30,334 nucleotides of DNA, from positions 1-30,334 of the forward strand of contig FMBT01000045.1 in assembly GCA_900095095.1 (NCBI GenBank), in the 5' to 3' direction. The translations under genes and the position numbers were made by a program. This DNA comes from Fragilariopsis cylindrus CCMP1102. Its lineage: Eukaryota > Bacillariophyta > Bacillariophyceae > Bacillariales > Bacillariaceae. The stretch's first letter is position 1, and each line of letters starts with the position of its first letter. Positions 10,071 through 19,810 of the stretch are shown here, piece by piece. The notes below the pieces were generated by a model. It saw only the letters and a program-made list of their open reading frames with translations. It was not told where the DNA came from and ran no database searches.

Positions 10071-11477
10071 CTCTGTGGACCCAGCATCTATTTGTGAACC
10101 TCATAATCATATACTTCTTTCAGCAACAGTCATGGTTATCATTTGTAGTCTATAGATGTGAAATTATTTATTGTAGATAAAGAATGAATGCTACTAAAAT
10201 CTATAATGTTCTTCTTTTGCATCTTCACAGACAGTATTATCATATGCATGATGGAAGGAACAATGCGTTCTGAACATATGCTGTGCGATCTTATCACCTC
10301 CACAATAAACATTGCTTCGCATCCTCAACAGACCAATAATAATATGACGAACTTGTGTATATTATATTATCTCATTGATTGAATATCCAAACTTTTATAT
10401 TTGATTTGGGGAGGAGGCACATTTTTCCTAGGAAAAACTGGTGCATCCCCTCTGGATATATAAATGAAGATCTGTCAGCAGCTGAGAGGAGGATCAATAT
10501 CTATCTTTTAGATCAAAATGCCTATGCCTCCCCCAAATTTCTGAATCTCATTTGAAAAATGAATAAAATTCAAAAAATTCAAGTTTCCCTACCTACCCTT
10601 TGGTTCAAAGGCTCCACGTTGGTAGGGATTAGCAAAGGAATGCTGCTAACAATACAAATAATACAAATAAAATATGTAGCTAACTTCAGTAAGAAACATG
10701 ATGATACTAACACCTATATCATCATCAAATTCTTAGCTGAAGATAGTTCTGAAGGAATTATTGAGTGGCATAGAGCTACACCAAATTGATGATAGCTTTG
10801 TTTGGACAATCAATTTAACTTAACTTAAATAGAAGAAACATGATATCTGTTGGATGGACACAGATGGAAAATATTCATATCCCTCCTTCTCTTCTTCTTA
10901 CATATTCCAGTGCTGTTTTAAGTCAGTTTAATTTACTGTAAGTCTATTGTTAATCTGCTGGTGTTGTTATGTAATAAGCGTCCTTCCCTATGAATGATTG
11001 GAGAAGACCTTTAGCTCTACAGTGTGACAACTTTAAGCAGTCAACCACAACTTATTCTCCACTATACATCACATTCATGGAGAAACTGAATTACTCTAGA
11101 TTTTTTACTTGACTTCTGAATGCAAATGGTTAGGACTATAGTACTGGATGTACTACCTTTTGCTAATTAATGAATATAGAATAAAAGTTATACTATTCTA
11201 TGGACATGTCTAGTCTATGACCACAAAAATGTATGTATGACGAGACCAGCTTGATCAATTCCAATTACTTTGAGTGACACAAAGATGTTAAGAACAACAA
11301 GATCTCAACAATCAGATAAAAACGCACTCCACTGGAGTTACTTTAAGAAAAAATCTTAGGAATGTTCACGCCTAACAGGACATAATTAGTATAAAAATTA
11401 AGTATGGTGGGTGTGTTTTTTGGTAAGGAAACGAATATTTGCTAATAATCAACATATTTACTTTTATTGATAATAGA
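10071..11477. other. 1.4 kb gene-poor region downstream of the retroelement relic
   Basis: AT-rich with short meaningless ORFs only. The 76-codon ORF at 10559-10789 matches nothing I know. The only visible structure is the inverted-repeat segment at 10403-10540. The right end is 3' flank of the propeller gene. More transposon debris is likely, given the neighbour, but unproven. Confidence 0.4.
10403..10540. repeat. Imperfect terminal inverted repeats around a perfect palindrome
   Basis: ATTTGGGGAGGAGGCA at about 10404-10419 is the near inverse of TGCCTCCCCCAAAT at about 10525-10538. Just inside the left arm, TTTTTCCTAGGAAAAA (10422-10437) is a perfect 16-base palindrome. A segment of about 140 bases bounded by inverted repeats would fit a small MITE-like element, but no flanking duplication is evident. 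Confidence 0.35.
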
Positions 11478-12824
11478 TTATACTTCTATCCCTTTACTAA
11501 GCAGTACTTTATCATGTAGGTTCAGGTTTCCAGTTACATGGTGTATTTTTAGAACTGCCTTGCAGTTATTTGGCATAGTATATATTAATCCATTGTCGCA
11601 AATTACACCTCCTTCCCACTTATCCAAGGTCCCAAATGGGGATGGCAGTGGCCACGTAGTCACTTCAACATCATCCTTGCTACAGTCAACACGTAGTATT
11701 GTTTCTCCGGATAAAGGGATGGCGTAGACGCATTTGTCGTGTGGATTAGTTAACCCATTCTGCCATTTGTTTTGATGTATTCTCTCCATGCCTGAATCTC
11801 TAAGATTGGGACCTACATTTCTAGCTATATTTTTCGTCGTGTCTACCTCTAGGACGTATTCGCTACCACTAGGGAAGATGTAAACTCTTCCATTGGTACC
11901 TGCCATTGCTCCAAGATATTTGTACTTACGATCTGATCGATGTCGACCCGTTTGAATGACAGTTTCGTCACCAATTTCTGTAAGTGTTGGTTCCGTATCG
12001 GTTCCTGGTTTAATCAGAAGGACTCTATCGACATTATTTGGAATACAAACAATGGTTCCATCATCAGCTTTAGCTGCACCATGCCATTTGTGTCCACCAT
12101 CACCGTAGTCACCGTGCAATGTGATAGAATCTGGGTGTATCCGTAATACATGAGGACTGTTTTGAGGTACGCAATAAATAGCACCGTTAGTTTCTACACC
12201 TCCATACCACTTATACTTTCCAGGCAACGGAGGTCCAACAAGACTACACGTATCAGTAGATGGATCAATTTTTAATACATGCAATGAACTTTGTGGTATA
12301 GCGTAGATACACCCATCATCACAAATAGACCCTCCATGATATTTCCAAACCATTTTACGTTGCGCCTTGGCAATCTTCGGATCCGTGTAAAATTCTTCAT
12401 ATGGAATAGGAATTTTCGTTATGGTTTGTGTCGGAACATGAATGCGAAGAACCTCTGAAGCGTGACAAGGAAGACCATATATGATATCTCCAACAGGGAT
12501 GCCTCTTAACCATTTGAATTTGGTTCCATTCGATTCCAACTCTTCAGGACCAATGTGAGAGAGGTTGTCAGTTACTGGGTCGATAACTAAAACTCGAGGA
12601 GAATGACCTGGTATGCAGTATATTTTTCCATCGGAACCCACTTCTCCACCTAGAAAAAGGGTTTGACCATACATTGTTTCTTCGGACCGTAGAAGAGATA
12701 ATAGCGGACCTCCTGAAGGACGATGATCGACGACATTTTCTGGATGTTTTGCTAATATATCATCATCATAAAAATTACCAGACCGAGGAAGTCGCTCCTT
12801 AATAGTTGTTGGGTCTGGTGCCAT
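11478..12824 (-). CDS. Eight-repeat beta-propeller protein
   Basis: A single exon of 448 residues if translated from the ATG at 12824 (MAPDPTT). The frame stays open to 12968, but those 48 residues are an R/H-rich read-through of CA-rich 5' flank and are unlikely to be protein. Eight repeats of about 45-60 residues share the pattern GG...DG.IY.IP..S..VL.IDP.T. Examples are GKIYCIPGHSPRVLVIDP, GCIYAIPQSSLHVLKIDP, GAIYCVPQNSPHVLRIHP and GLIYTMPNNCKAVLKIH. This is the signature of a beta-propeller, one repeat per blade, probably a closed ring. No signal peptide or catalytic motif is visible, so the function is unknown; binding of a ligand or protein is the usual role. The gene is divergent from the dioxygenase gene. 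Confidence 0.8.
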   Translation of the reverse strand: MAPDPTTIKERLPRSGNFYDDDILAKHPENVVDHRPSGGPLLSLLRSEETMYGQTLFLGGEVGSDGKIYCIPGHSPRVLVIDPVTDNLSHIGPEELESNGTKFKWLRGIPVGDIIYGLPCHASEVLRIHVPTQTITKIPIPYEEFYTDPKIAKAQRKMVWKYHGGSICDDGCIYAIPQSSLHVLKIDPSTDTCSLVGPPLPGKYKWYGGVETNGAIYCVPQNSPHVLRIHPDSITLHGDYGDGGHKWHGAAKADDGTIVCIPNNVDRVLLIKPGTDTEPTLTEIGDETVIQTGRHRSDRKYKYLGAMAGTNGRVYIFPSGSEYVLEVDTTKNIARNVGPNLRDSGMERIHQNKWQNGLTNPHDKCVYAIPLSGETILRVDCSKDDVEVTTWPLPSPFGTLDKWEGGVICDNGLIYTMPNNCKAVLKIHHVTGNLNLHDKVLLSKGIEV

Positions 12825-13291
12825 TGTCGTTTCCTCTCTCTTTCTTCGATATCTATTTACCTCGCTGTGTGTGTGTCTATGTGTTCTTCTTCTTTGTGGC
12901 ACTTTTCTTGGCTTCCTCCTTTCTCCTTTTCTATGACGACAACGCAATTGACGACAACGACAACCCACACAACAAAAGTAAATCTAAAAACAACGCAAAA
13001 TCTTCGTCTGTCCGCCCACCCGCTCACATCAAAGCAAGCAAAAATGCATAAAACAAAATTAATTTAAATTGTTTTTTTATTGACAATTGATTCCATCTTC
13101 CATCATTCGATCACATCATTGCAACCATGGGATAAACGCGCCTGATTCGTCTTCTTACACGGTCGCACTATACGGTAGTACTATTACGATTTTCAATCCA
13201 AATAAAACCTTACAAATATATCCTCGACAGCAAAAAGGTTATGATAAAACGACGAGTACTTTCGAAGTTGTACTACAGTATTGAATAGACG
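12825..13291. promoter_or_regulatory. Shared divergent intergenic region, propeller and dioxygenase genes
   Basis: About 470 bases separate the two start codons, so both promoters must lie here. No clear TATA element was identified. CA/GT-rich and AAC-rich stretches occur at 12860-13000. Confidence 0.45.
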
Positions 13292-14344
13292 ATGGTTTCT
13301 ACAAACACGACGAGCACGAGCACGAGCACATACACAAACACAAACAATGATACGACTGGATTTGTCCCCACACCCCACATCAACGAGAAGAAGAAAATTA
13401 GGTGCACTAGAGAATACCACGGTGATGATAGCAGTCTCATTTATAAATCTGGTATCCCAACGTTACGAGCATCAGCTCATAGAGTAAAAGTCAATAAAAA
13501 AGGCAGAAAACTCGATCCTAAACCAATTGATAGGGACGGTAATGAGACTAATACGACATGGCTACCGATACCATTACAAGATGAAGACGTCTTTCCCTAT
13601 GATATAAATCTTTACGATCTGAAAGGTGCAATAATTAATTTGCTGGTAAATTGCGATCCAGATATTATTGGTTCTTTCGATACTACTACCAATCATACCG
13701 ATCTATCATCAGAAGAACAACAAAGACCGTCGTCGTCGTCGTCGTTCCGATTGGAAGATTTTCGAGTTCCTGTATCTACTACGTGGCGATCTGTAAATGG
13801 GGGGAATTGTGAGGATGCTCAAAGATATTTATCTGATCAAGTTGCATCCAATGAATATTTCCTTGAGGTATTTGATAAGTTTGTTAAAGAAGTAGCCCTT
13901 CCATACCTCAAATGTCGGTTAGTTGCATGTGGCGCTCTTGAAAGTGACTCTTCTACCTGTGCATTCTACTATCAAAGACCACCAACGATTCGATTGCAAC
14001 CGGGTCCGGGCTGGGCTAAAGTAAAGCCTCACAACGATGCAGAATACGGCCATCAGAACGGCGAGATCAATATGTGGATGCCTTTGACAGATAGAACGTT
14101 AACGGGTGTGGATCTTTTAACTGAGTCGTCACTTGGAGCTGCTGATTATCATCCAATAAAAGCCAAAGTAGGTGAGGCAATCACGTGGCATGGATCGTCA
14201 CGAAAGCACTACGTTAATGCCAACGCTTCCTCAAATACTAGAGTATCACTTGATTTTCGAATAGGAGTGGAAGGATACTTTGATCCATTCTACCAAATGC
14301 AGGGTACGACTGATGATCACACTCGCAAAAAAGTGGTACTGTAA
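13292..14344 (+). CDS. Fe(II)/2-oxoglutarate-type dioxygenase-like protein
   Basis: A single exon of 350 residues. The C-terminal half fits a double-stranded beta-helix oxygenase. PHNDAEYGHQNGEINMWMPL holds an HxD metal motif (His247, Asp249), followed by WMPLT. About 50 residues on, ITWHGSSRKHYVNAN holds candidate distal histidines His300 and His306, then TRVSLDFRI with the Arg (about 318) expected to bind 2-oxoglutarate. The overall pattern recalls StrG/PhyH-like enzymes, but the substrate cannot be inferred. The first 30 residues are a low-complexity T/S/N stretch starting with the ATG at 13292, and a poly-Ser run encoded by (TCG)n lies near residue 150. No signal peptide is obvious, suggesting a cytosolic enzyme. 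It is head to head with the propeller gene, which may only be compact packing. Confidence 0.65.
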   Translation: MVSTNTTSTSTSTYTNTNNDTTGFVPTPHINEKKKIRCTREYHGDDSSLIYKSGIPTLRASAHRVKVNKKGRKLDPKPIDRDGNETNTTWLPIPLQDEDVFPYDINLYDLKGAIINLLVNCDPDIIGSFDTTTNHTDLSSEEQQRPSSSSSFRLEDFRVPVSTTWRSVNGGNCEDAQRYLSDQVASNEYFLEVFDKFVKEVALPYLKCRLVACGALESDSSTCAFYYQRPPTIRLQPGPGWAKVKPHNDAEYGHQNGEINMWMPLTDRTLTGVDLLTESSLGAADYHPIKAKVGEAITWHGSSRKHYVNANASSNTRVSLDFRIGVEGYFDPFYQMQGTTDDHTRKKVVL

Positions 14345-14940
14345 TAGTAAATAGTAGGCACGACAATAACAGTTTATACTCAATTTGAAAAAGAATTATG
14401 ATATACGAATTAACGAGCTCCTTTTCCTCCATTAAGAAGTACAAGTGGTGATGGCGAGGGCGAGTGCTATGAAAAATGAAAGGCTACGGTTCAATTCGTA
14501 TAATTATTAATAAACCAATAGTATAGCTAAGAATGTTGAAGAAGTAAGATATTAAATAAGGATTTGTAATTTATTTATCAATTAATTCATGATTTTTGTG
14601 CCTAACCTTTAAAAAATAATATATATACCATCATTCATGATTATTACATCGTCATCATCTTCTAACTCTGAATCTTTTCCCTATCATCTTGTTAAAATAG
14701 TCAATGTCATGCGATGTAATGTTTTCTTGCTGTTGCTGTTGCTGCTGATGCATTTGCGGATGCTTTGACGCTAACGTCGTGAACGTTGTCACGTAATTTG
14801 TTTACTACTGCTACCGGTAGCGCTTCTTTCATCTTTGTTGTTTCGTTATTGCTGTTTGTTTCGCTGTTGCTTGTCTCTCGCTGCGCTGGGGGATGTGAAT
14901 TTTCGCTGATTTTCGATTTTTTTCAAATCGAGGATTTTTT
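14345..14940. other. Intergenic region with an 18-bp tandem duplication
   Basis: No gene is supported over about 600 bases. The left part is 3' flank of the dioxygenase gene. A plus-strand ORF at 14786-14995 is hydrophobic by chance and overlaps the transposase relic. The tandem duplication at the right end is listed separately. Confidence 0.45.
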
Positions 14941-14950
14941 TCAAATCGAG
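14915..14950. repeat. Perfect 18-bp tandem duplication at the edge of the piggyBac relic
   Basis: GATTTTTTTCAAATCGAG occurs twice without a gap, at 14915-14932 and 14933-14950. The stop codon of the relic (TGA, 14943-14941) falls in the second copy, so the coding sequence loses family similarity exactly where the duplication begins. Confidence 0.9.
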
Positions 14951-15720
14951 GATGTTCCCACAACATTTTGTTTCTTCTTTCTATCAGGAAGATGACGGAC
15001 ACACCACACGACTCCTTCGTGTATCTTGCGCTTCTTGTTATCTTTTAGACCATCAGGAAAGAAGAAGAAAGAGAAGCCACTCGTTGCACAGCACATTACA
15101 TAAAACTTGTAACCTTGTGGGATAGGTTTGCACCTCATAATATGTGTCATGTTGGATCGACCCTTGAATAGCTCCATCATTTCGTCGATACTGATAGCAA
15201 AGCCTCGCGAGAATTTATTCACCCAATCAAGCATGAACACTGCTTTATTGTAAAATGCCTCCTCATCGTCTTGTTCATCATCGACGACGGTATCATAATC
15301 GATGGATCCATCGTCGTCGTCGTTGTTGTTGTTGTTGTTGTCTTTCATGTCTTCTTCTTCTTCTTCTTCCTGCTCATCGTCACCATCATCATCGTTGTGA
15401 TAATTGTTATTGACGACATAATCATTATCATCTACAAATTCACCGTCAGCTTCATCGGATACTTTGTCATCAATACTATCGGAATCACCATCGCCACCTT
15501 CCGATAAAGAAATATTACGCCATAAATACTCAAACTTGTCACGAGAGATTATACCATCCATCCAATGACCGTAATTCCATTGATGCCACTGTTGTGCCTG
15601 TGTAGTTATGGCTTGTTCCGAATTCCATCCTCATTTTGCATATGCATGCACGACGGAAATCAAAGAATCGTCCCTATTGATTTGGGCGATATGTTTGGAA
15701 CCCGAATCATCTTTGCTGTT
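14941..15720 (-). pseudogene. PiggyBac-type transposase (DDE_Tnp_1_7) relic
   Basis: The 206-codon open piece (15561-14941) carries the piggyBac transposase core around its first catalytic Asp: SIDEMMELFKGRSN, then KPIPQGYKFYVMCC and a GFSFFFFPDG strand. This is the same order as IDE...FRGR...KPxKyGxK in the family. MDGIISRDKFEYLWRNI upstream matches the region before the catalytic domain. The same frame extends back to about 15720 but is interrupted by a TGA near 15635. An insert of about 90 residues rich in Asp, Asn and Glu, encoded by GAT/GAC/AAC/GAA repeats, splits the domain. The protein stops where the next catalytic Asp segment should begin, so two of the three catalytic aspartates and the C-terminal half are gone. 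It cannot be an active transposase as shown. Confidence 0.75.
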
Positions 15721-15722
15721 AT

Positions 15723-16061
15723 TTAATCTTCTCCTGGATCACACCGGGTGCTCCAGGTACACCAACCCACGACGGTCAGAAAAAGGGAAACTACTCCGGT
15801 CATCACGAGAAAGCACCAGAGGGCACCGCCAGCAAAATTGCTCGGGCCCCCGGTTGTTGGTGGGTTGTTGTCCGAACGTCGTTGTGGAAACCAATATTGC
15901 CAGTTGACACAACACACCACGATGAGGGCCATCCCCAGCAAGACCCCTTCGACGATCAATTGCGTCGTCTCGGGGACATTCCCGAAATGCAGGCCCAGAT
16001 ACAACGCCGTTCCGCCCACCATCCCGATCAGGCCACCACAACACACCACAATTCCCGCCAT
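15723..16061 (-). CDS. Small GC-rich three-TM membrane protein, unknown function
   Basis: 112 residues from an ATG in good context (ACCATGG) to TAA. Three hydrophobic segments are predicted by eye at residues 3-25, 36-58 and 78-101. The loop between the second and third (59-77) is hydrophilic and P/G/N-rich. Cysteine pairs (CC at 7-8 and 50-51) and Trp residues lie at the membrane edges. I recognise no family. By eye the segment is well over half G+C, in sharp contrast with the AT-rich flanks, and it has no repeat tracts. It directly abuts the piggyBac relic on the same strand. Overlapping GC-rich ORFs exist on both strands; this one is preferred for its start context and clean TM pattern, but no homology supports it. 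Confidence 0.45.
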   Translation of the reverse strand: MAGIVVCCGGLIGMVGGTALYLGLHFGNVPETTQLIVEGVLLGMALIVVCCVNWQYWFPQRRSDNNPPTTGGPSNFAGGALWCFLVMTGVVSLFLTVVGWCTWSTRCDPGED

Positions 16062-16644
16062 GGTTGGTTGGTTGTGAATTTTATTTTGTGAGCTTTTTGA
16101 GAGGTGTTGTTATTGACAGTTGTGTGTTTATTTTACTTGTTCGCATTGTTGATGTTTTTATTCTCCACGAAGCTTATCACGCGCGTGTACTGGTACAGGA
16201 TTTTTTTCATTCACACAAGATACACATGCACATTCTGGGGCGTGAATGCTAGTTAGTGTGCTTCAAATTTACTTAAGCCCAATTCCAAAAAAATATTCAC
16301 CATTTGTCGGGAAACCCCTTAAAAATGTGATCCACTGCAAGTGTACACTGGGAGAGGAAAAAGGCAACTGGAGCACTGAACCCCCAAATTCCTCAGGATA
16401 GAATAGAATGTGCCCCTCTATTTTTGAATTTGACTGAACGGTACCGCTTTTTCACTTTCCACATTATTACCGTACAGTGTACAGATTACAAAAACAAACC
16501 AAACAAAAATCAAAAACGAGGAGGGTAACGAACAACACTCTACATCCATCATCATTTTTAAATACGAGTTCGAAAGCAAGACAATAGCAGTTGTCTAATA
16601 GAATCAAATAGAACTTAGCCCCAACAAGAATAGGTGCTTGTACA
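16062..16644. other. 580-base intergenic region upstream of Nup85
   Basis: AT-rich with no supported ORF. It must contain the promoter of the Nup85 gene and that of the small membrane protein. I see no clear motif or element boundary. Confidence 0.45.
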
Positions 16645-19486
16645 ATGGGGATCGATAATACATCCAATGGAGCCGTCGGCTGGGATCCAAAGTCTCCAGC
16701 TACACTTTTGGTTCCAGCCATCGTGAACAATAACAGTGACGATGATGATAACGATAATAATAATAATAGTAAAAATAGTGGTCAGAATGTTATCATTAAC
16801 TACATGTTAACCGATAACGGAGTGGGATGTAACACCTTTGAAAGTTCCGCTATTATGGGTTTACTTGACGCTCGTGACGATTACTTTGAAATGAAGAGTA
16901 GTACGAATATCGGTGGTGATCAGAGAGCCATACGTCAACTCTCTAAACAATATCGCAAAGCATTGGCCAGTTGCATTAACGACTGGTCGTACGACGTAAG
17001 CAAAAAAGAAGATGAAGGAGAACAACAAGACCAACAACAACAGAGAGTAGACAAGATTTCTCTAGAGCTCTTGCGTATGACGTACGCCGTGACGCAATTG
17101 TCAGAAACATTCCTGTTATTACCAAGTACAATGCAGGAGGACGGTGGTATCGGTAATATTAGAGGATCTACCTATTACGAGGACACCATGAATTTACCTG
17201 GTGCCGTTACGGCGGATACAATTCGTTATTTACGAACACATCAACTGGAAGACGCTGAAGATCAATTCGATGAATATGTCATAAAAGAATTGTATAATAT
17301 ATGGCAACCGGATCAACATAATGGAAATGGGGAAGACTACTGGAAGTTGATCGAGGCGTATATTATTCGTGGATGTTTGGAAGATGCTTGGGCGATGCTT
17401 AGTCATCATTCCATCGTTCACCGTTTTACGGAAATGGAAAATCAAGAAGATGATGATAATGTACTGGATGATTATCAGGCCGCATCGCTTGCCGAAGATC
17501 GAGACGGCTTCCAAGCCCTGAGAAGTGTCTTGTTATCAGCTCCTCTTCCTGGCGCTCGGAATGACTTATTAGACACAGGGTTTGAAGAAAATAATGAAAC
17601 CGAAGGAAACGATCGAAACAGAGACGGACAGAATGCAGATGATGATAATGTTCTCAATACTTCCGTAGTGGAGGAGGAATCCATTGATGGCGTACCAACG
17701 TCTGCTTATTGTTTGTGGGAGACAAGTAGAAAAGGTCGTAGAACGGGAGATTATCCCGTCAATTTTGAACCACATGCTGCCTACCAAGTATACCAGACCT
17801 GGAAGCAGTCAATCGATACCATTCCTGCTCTCCAACGTTTACGAAGACGTATCCCACAATTGAATAAGTTATTAGGATTATTGAGTGGTAATTTTAGAGA
17901 TATAAAGTTTGGCTCGTGGCAAGAAGAACTATGCGCGGAGCTTCTTTATAAGATCCCCAACATTCGGCTGGTGGATATGAACGTAAGGGCTGGATCTCTT
18001 ATGAAAAAGTATAATAATAATAACGATACGGCCCAGGCACAAACGGATAATATTATTTTGACCATCATGAAAGGGAATGCTGGACAAGTTATAAAGGTCA
18101 TGCACGAGTTTGGAGGTGGTAGTGGAGCGGCGCTTCCCGCCATTATGGTAAGTGTATATTATATAACTCAATTTATCTTCAACTGAACTAATCTTGACTC
18201 CACGTCCGTCATATTGGATGGTTCTAACAATCTAATGTTTGGTTGCCGATTAATTAATCAACATTCTTTTTCTCCTCTTTCCTTGTTGTTGTTACAATTT
18301 TTCACGATAGACTTCTTTACTAAGCCAGCTTCTGGGAGATGCAAACATCTTGACCAATCCCTCCGACACGCATAATCTCGACACCGAACTATTGATCGAA
18401 GCGTGTTCTGGTATTCGTTCTTCCCTCGCCATTGAGGGGTACCATGATTTGGGAACGCGTCTTGCTGTTCGATTACTTTTACCACACATCGAAATCGATA
18501 GCGATTTACGCATTACCGCTAATCTCGCTGATACACTTGAACATCATTCACCCAAGTCGGATGCAGAAGCCAAAAGTCTCCTGTCACTTTGTCGCAAATT
18601 GATTGAGCGCAAAAATGTTCGAGTGTTGGATGGTTGCTCTTCAATTTGTATTGCTCGCTATCGACATTATCTCAACTCAAGTCGTCCAGGTGGGGCTGTT
18701 TATTGGCTCTTGACTGGTATAGAGTTAGAATCTCTAGTGCTATGTGAGGGACCGAAACGGTCTGGAGCTTGGCAGCGGGCCTTATCCTCTGGTAGTTGCT
18801 ATCGAATATTGGTTGCTTATTTTTCAGAGACATCACGAACGTTGTTGAAAGCGTTGCTCGGCGAGGAAAAAGGAGCTTCTTTGTTGTACAGTCGAGCTGA
18901 ACAGATGGTAATCGCATCGCAAGAAGAATCGAACATTGCCTCTTTTGTACCCGCTGTGAAGGTGTTGGAAAATATTATCGTTATCGCTAGTGGTATTGCC
19001 GGGAGAAAAGATGAGTCCATTGTTGCCAATAGTATTATTTCTTGTCTAGAAGATAGACCAAACGATGAAGACGATGGTGTCGTATCATCGTTGGCACGAT
19101 CTTTGCATTGGGACCTTTTGCGGTTGGCAGCAGCGATCATGGAAGGAGATGCAAAGAGAGCTGACAAGGAAGACAAAAAGATAGTTTCGTCATTTGATGT
19201 TAGAGGGATGGGTGTACTTTTGTCTGTCTTTACCATCGAAACAAAGGCTCGAGAATTGAAAGATCAGAATGATGAAGTGAAAACTTCCCCTGAAGAATTA
19301 CACCGAACAAGATTAATCCTCGGGGAGGGTCTCAAACGAGCCTTTGTTGCTGAGAATTCTATGAAGAAATCTGCCGCTTCAAGCAGAAGATCCAAGGCTT
19401 ATGTCGCAGGTATCTATGGAGCTAATTTCACCAAGCACAGTCGAGAAGAGCAAGAACGGGCTGTTAAGATGATGCTGGAATATTAA
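16645..19486 (+). CDS. NUP85: Nup85-like nucleoporin (Y-complex scaffold), two exons
   Basis: Exon 1 is 16645-18147 and exon 2 is 18311-19486. The 163-base intron has donor GTAAGT after ATTATG and acceptor GATAG, and both exons are phase 0, giving 892 residues. Nup85 is a structural subunit of the Y (Nup107-160) complex of the nuclear pore, an all-helical ACE1 protein that pairs with Seh1. Supporting segments are DYWKLIEAYIIRGCLEDAW, which resembles the conserved helical core, then GFQALRSVLLSAPLPG, and TWKQSIDTIPALQRLRRRIP followed by FGSWQEELCAELLYKIP. Downstream is a long helical tail. Low-complexity D/N runs lie near residues 33-45 and in loops. The length is larger than the human protein because of these inserts. 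Family assignment comes from the pattern of helices and key W/L positions, not a catalytic motif. Confidence 0.7.
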
Positions 19487-19810
19487 AATAGCATATTATT
19501 TATTCATATCATTTTAGTCCTTTACTTATACTTGTAATCATGCGGTACGACGGAGTGAAGACACATCATAGAATATTCTAGCATATAGACAGCTGAACTA
19601 CTTACGTCATGGAGATACAATTATTAGACGAGAGAGCAATATTCTAGCCTGACATAAATACTTCAACTCTAGGATACACGCACACTGTACTAAACTACTA
19701 GCTAGAGGTACAATAAATAAGAGTTTAAATCACAAAAGAAGAACTTCGCATTAATTCTTACGATATATATATATCTGGGGGTATTTTACTATTTGACTAT
19801 TCTATCAGAA
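19487..19810. other. Convergent intergenic spacer
   Basis: About 320 bases between the 3' ends of Nup85 (+) and the uL4 gene (-). AT-rich, with a TATATATATA run at about 19764-19773 and no ORF or structure of note. Confidence 0.5.

Noticed and set aside
10559..10789. 76-codon ORF downstream of the retroelement relic
   Set aside because: No recognisable domain; probably chance or unidentified debris.
12825..12968. Upstream extension of the propeller protein to residue 496
   Set aside because: The added residues are R/H-rich translation of CA-rich flank; MAPDPTT at 12824 is a far better start.
15271..15507. Plus-strand ORF of I/V/F residues resembling a membrane protein
   Set aside because: It is the antisense shadow of the acidic GAT/GAC/GAA tract in the transposase relic.
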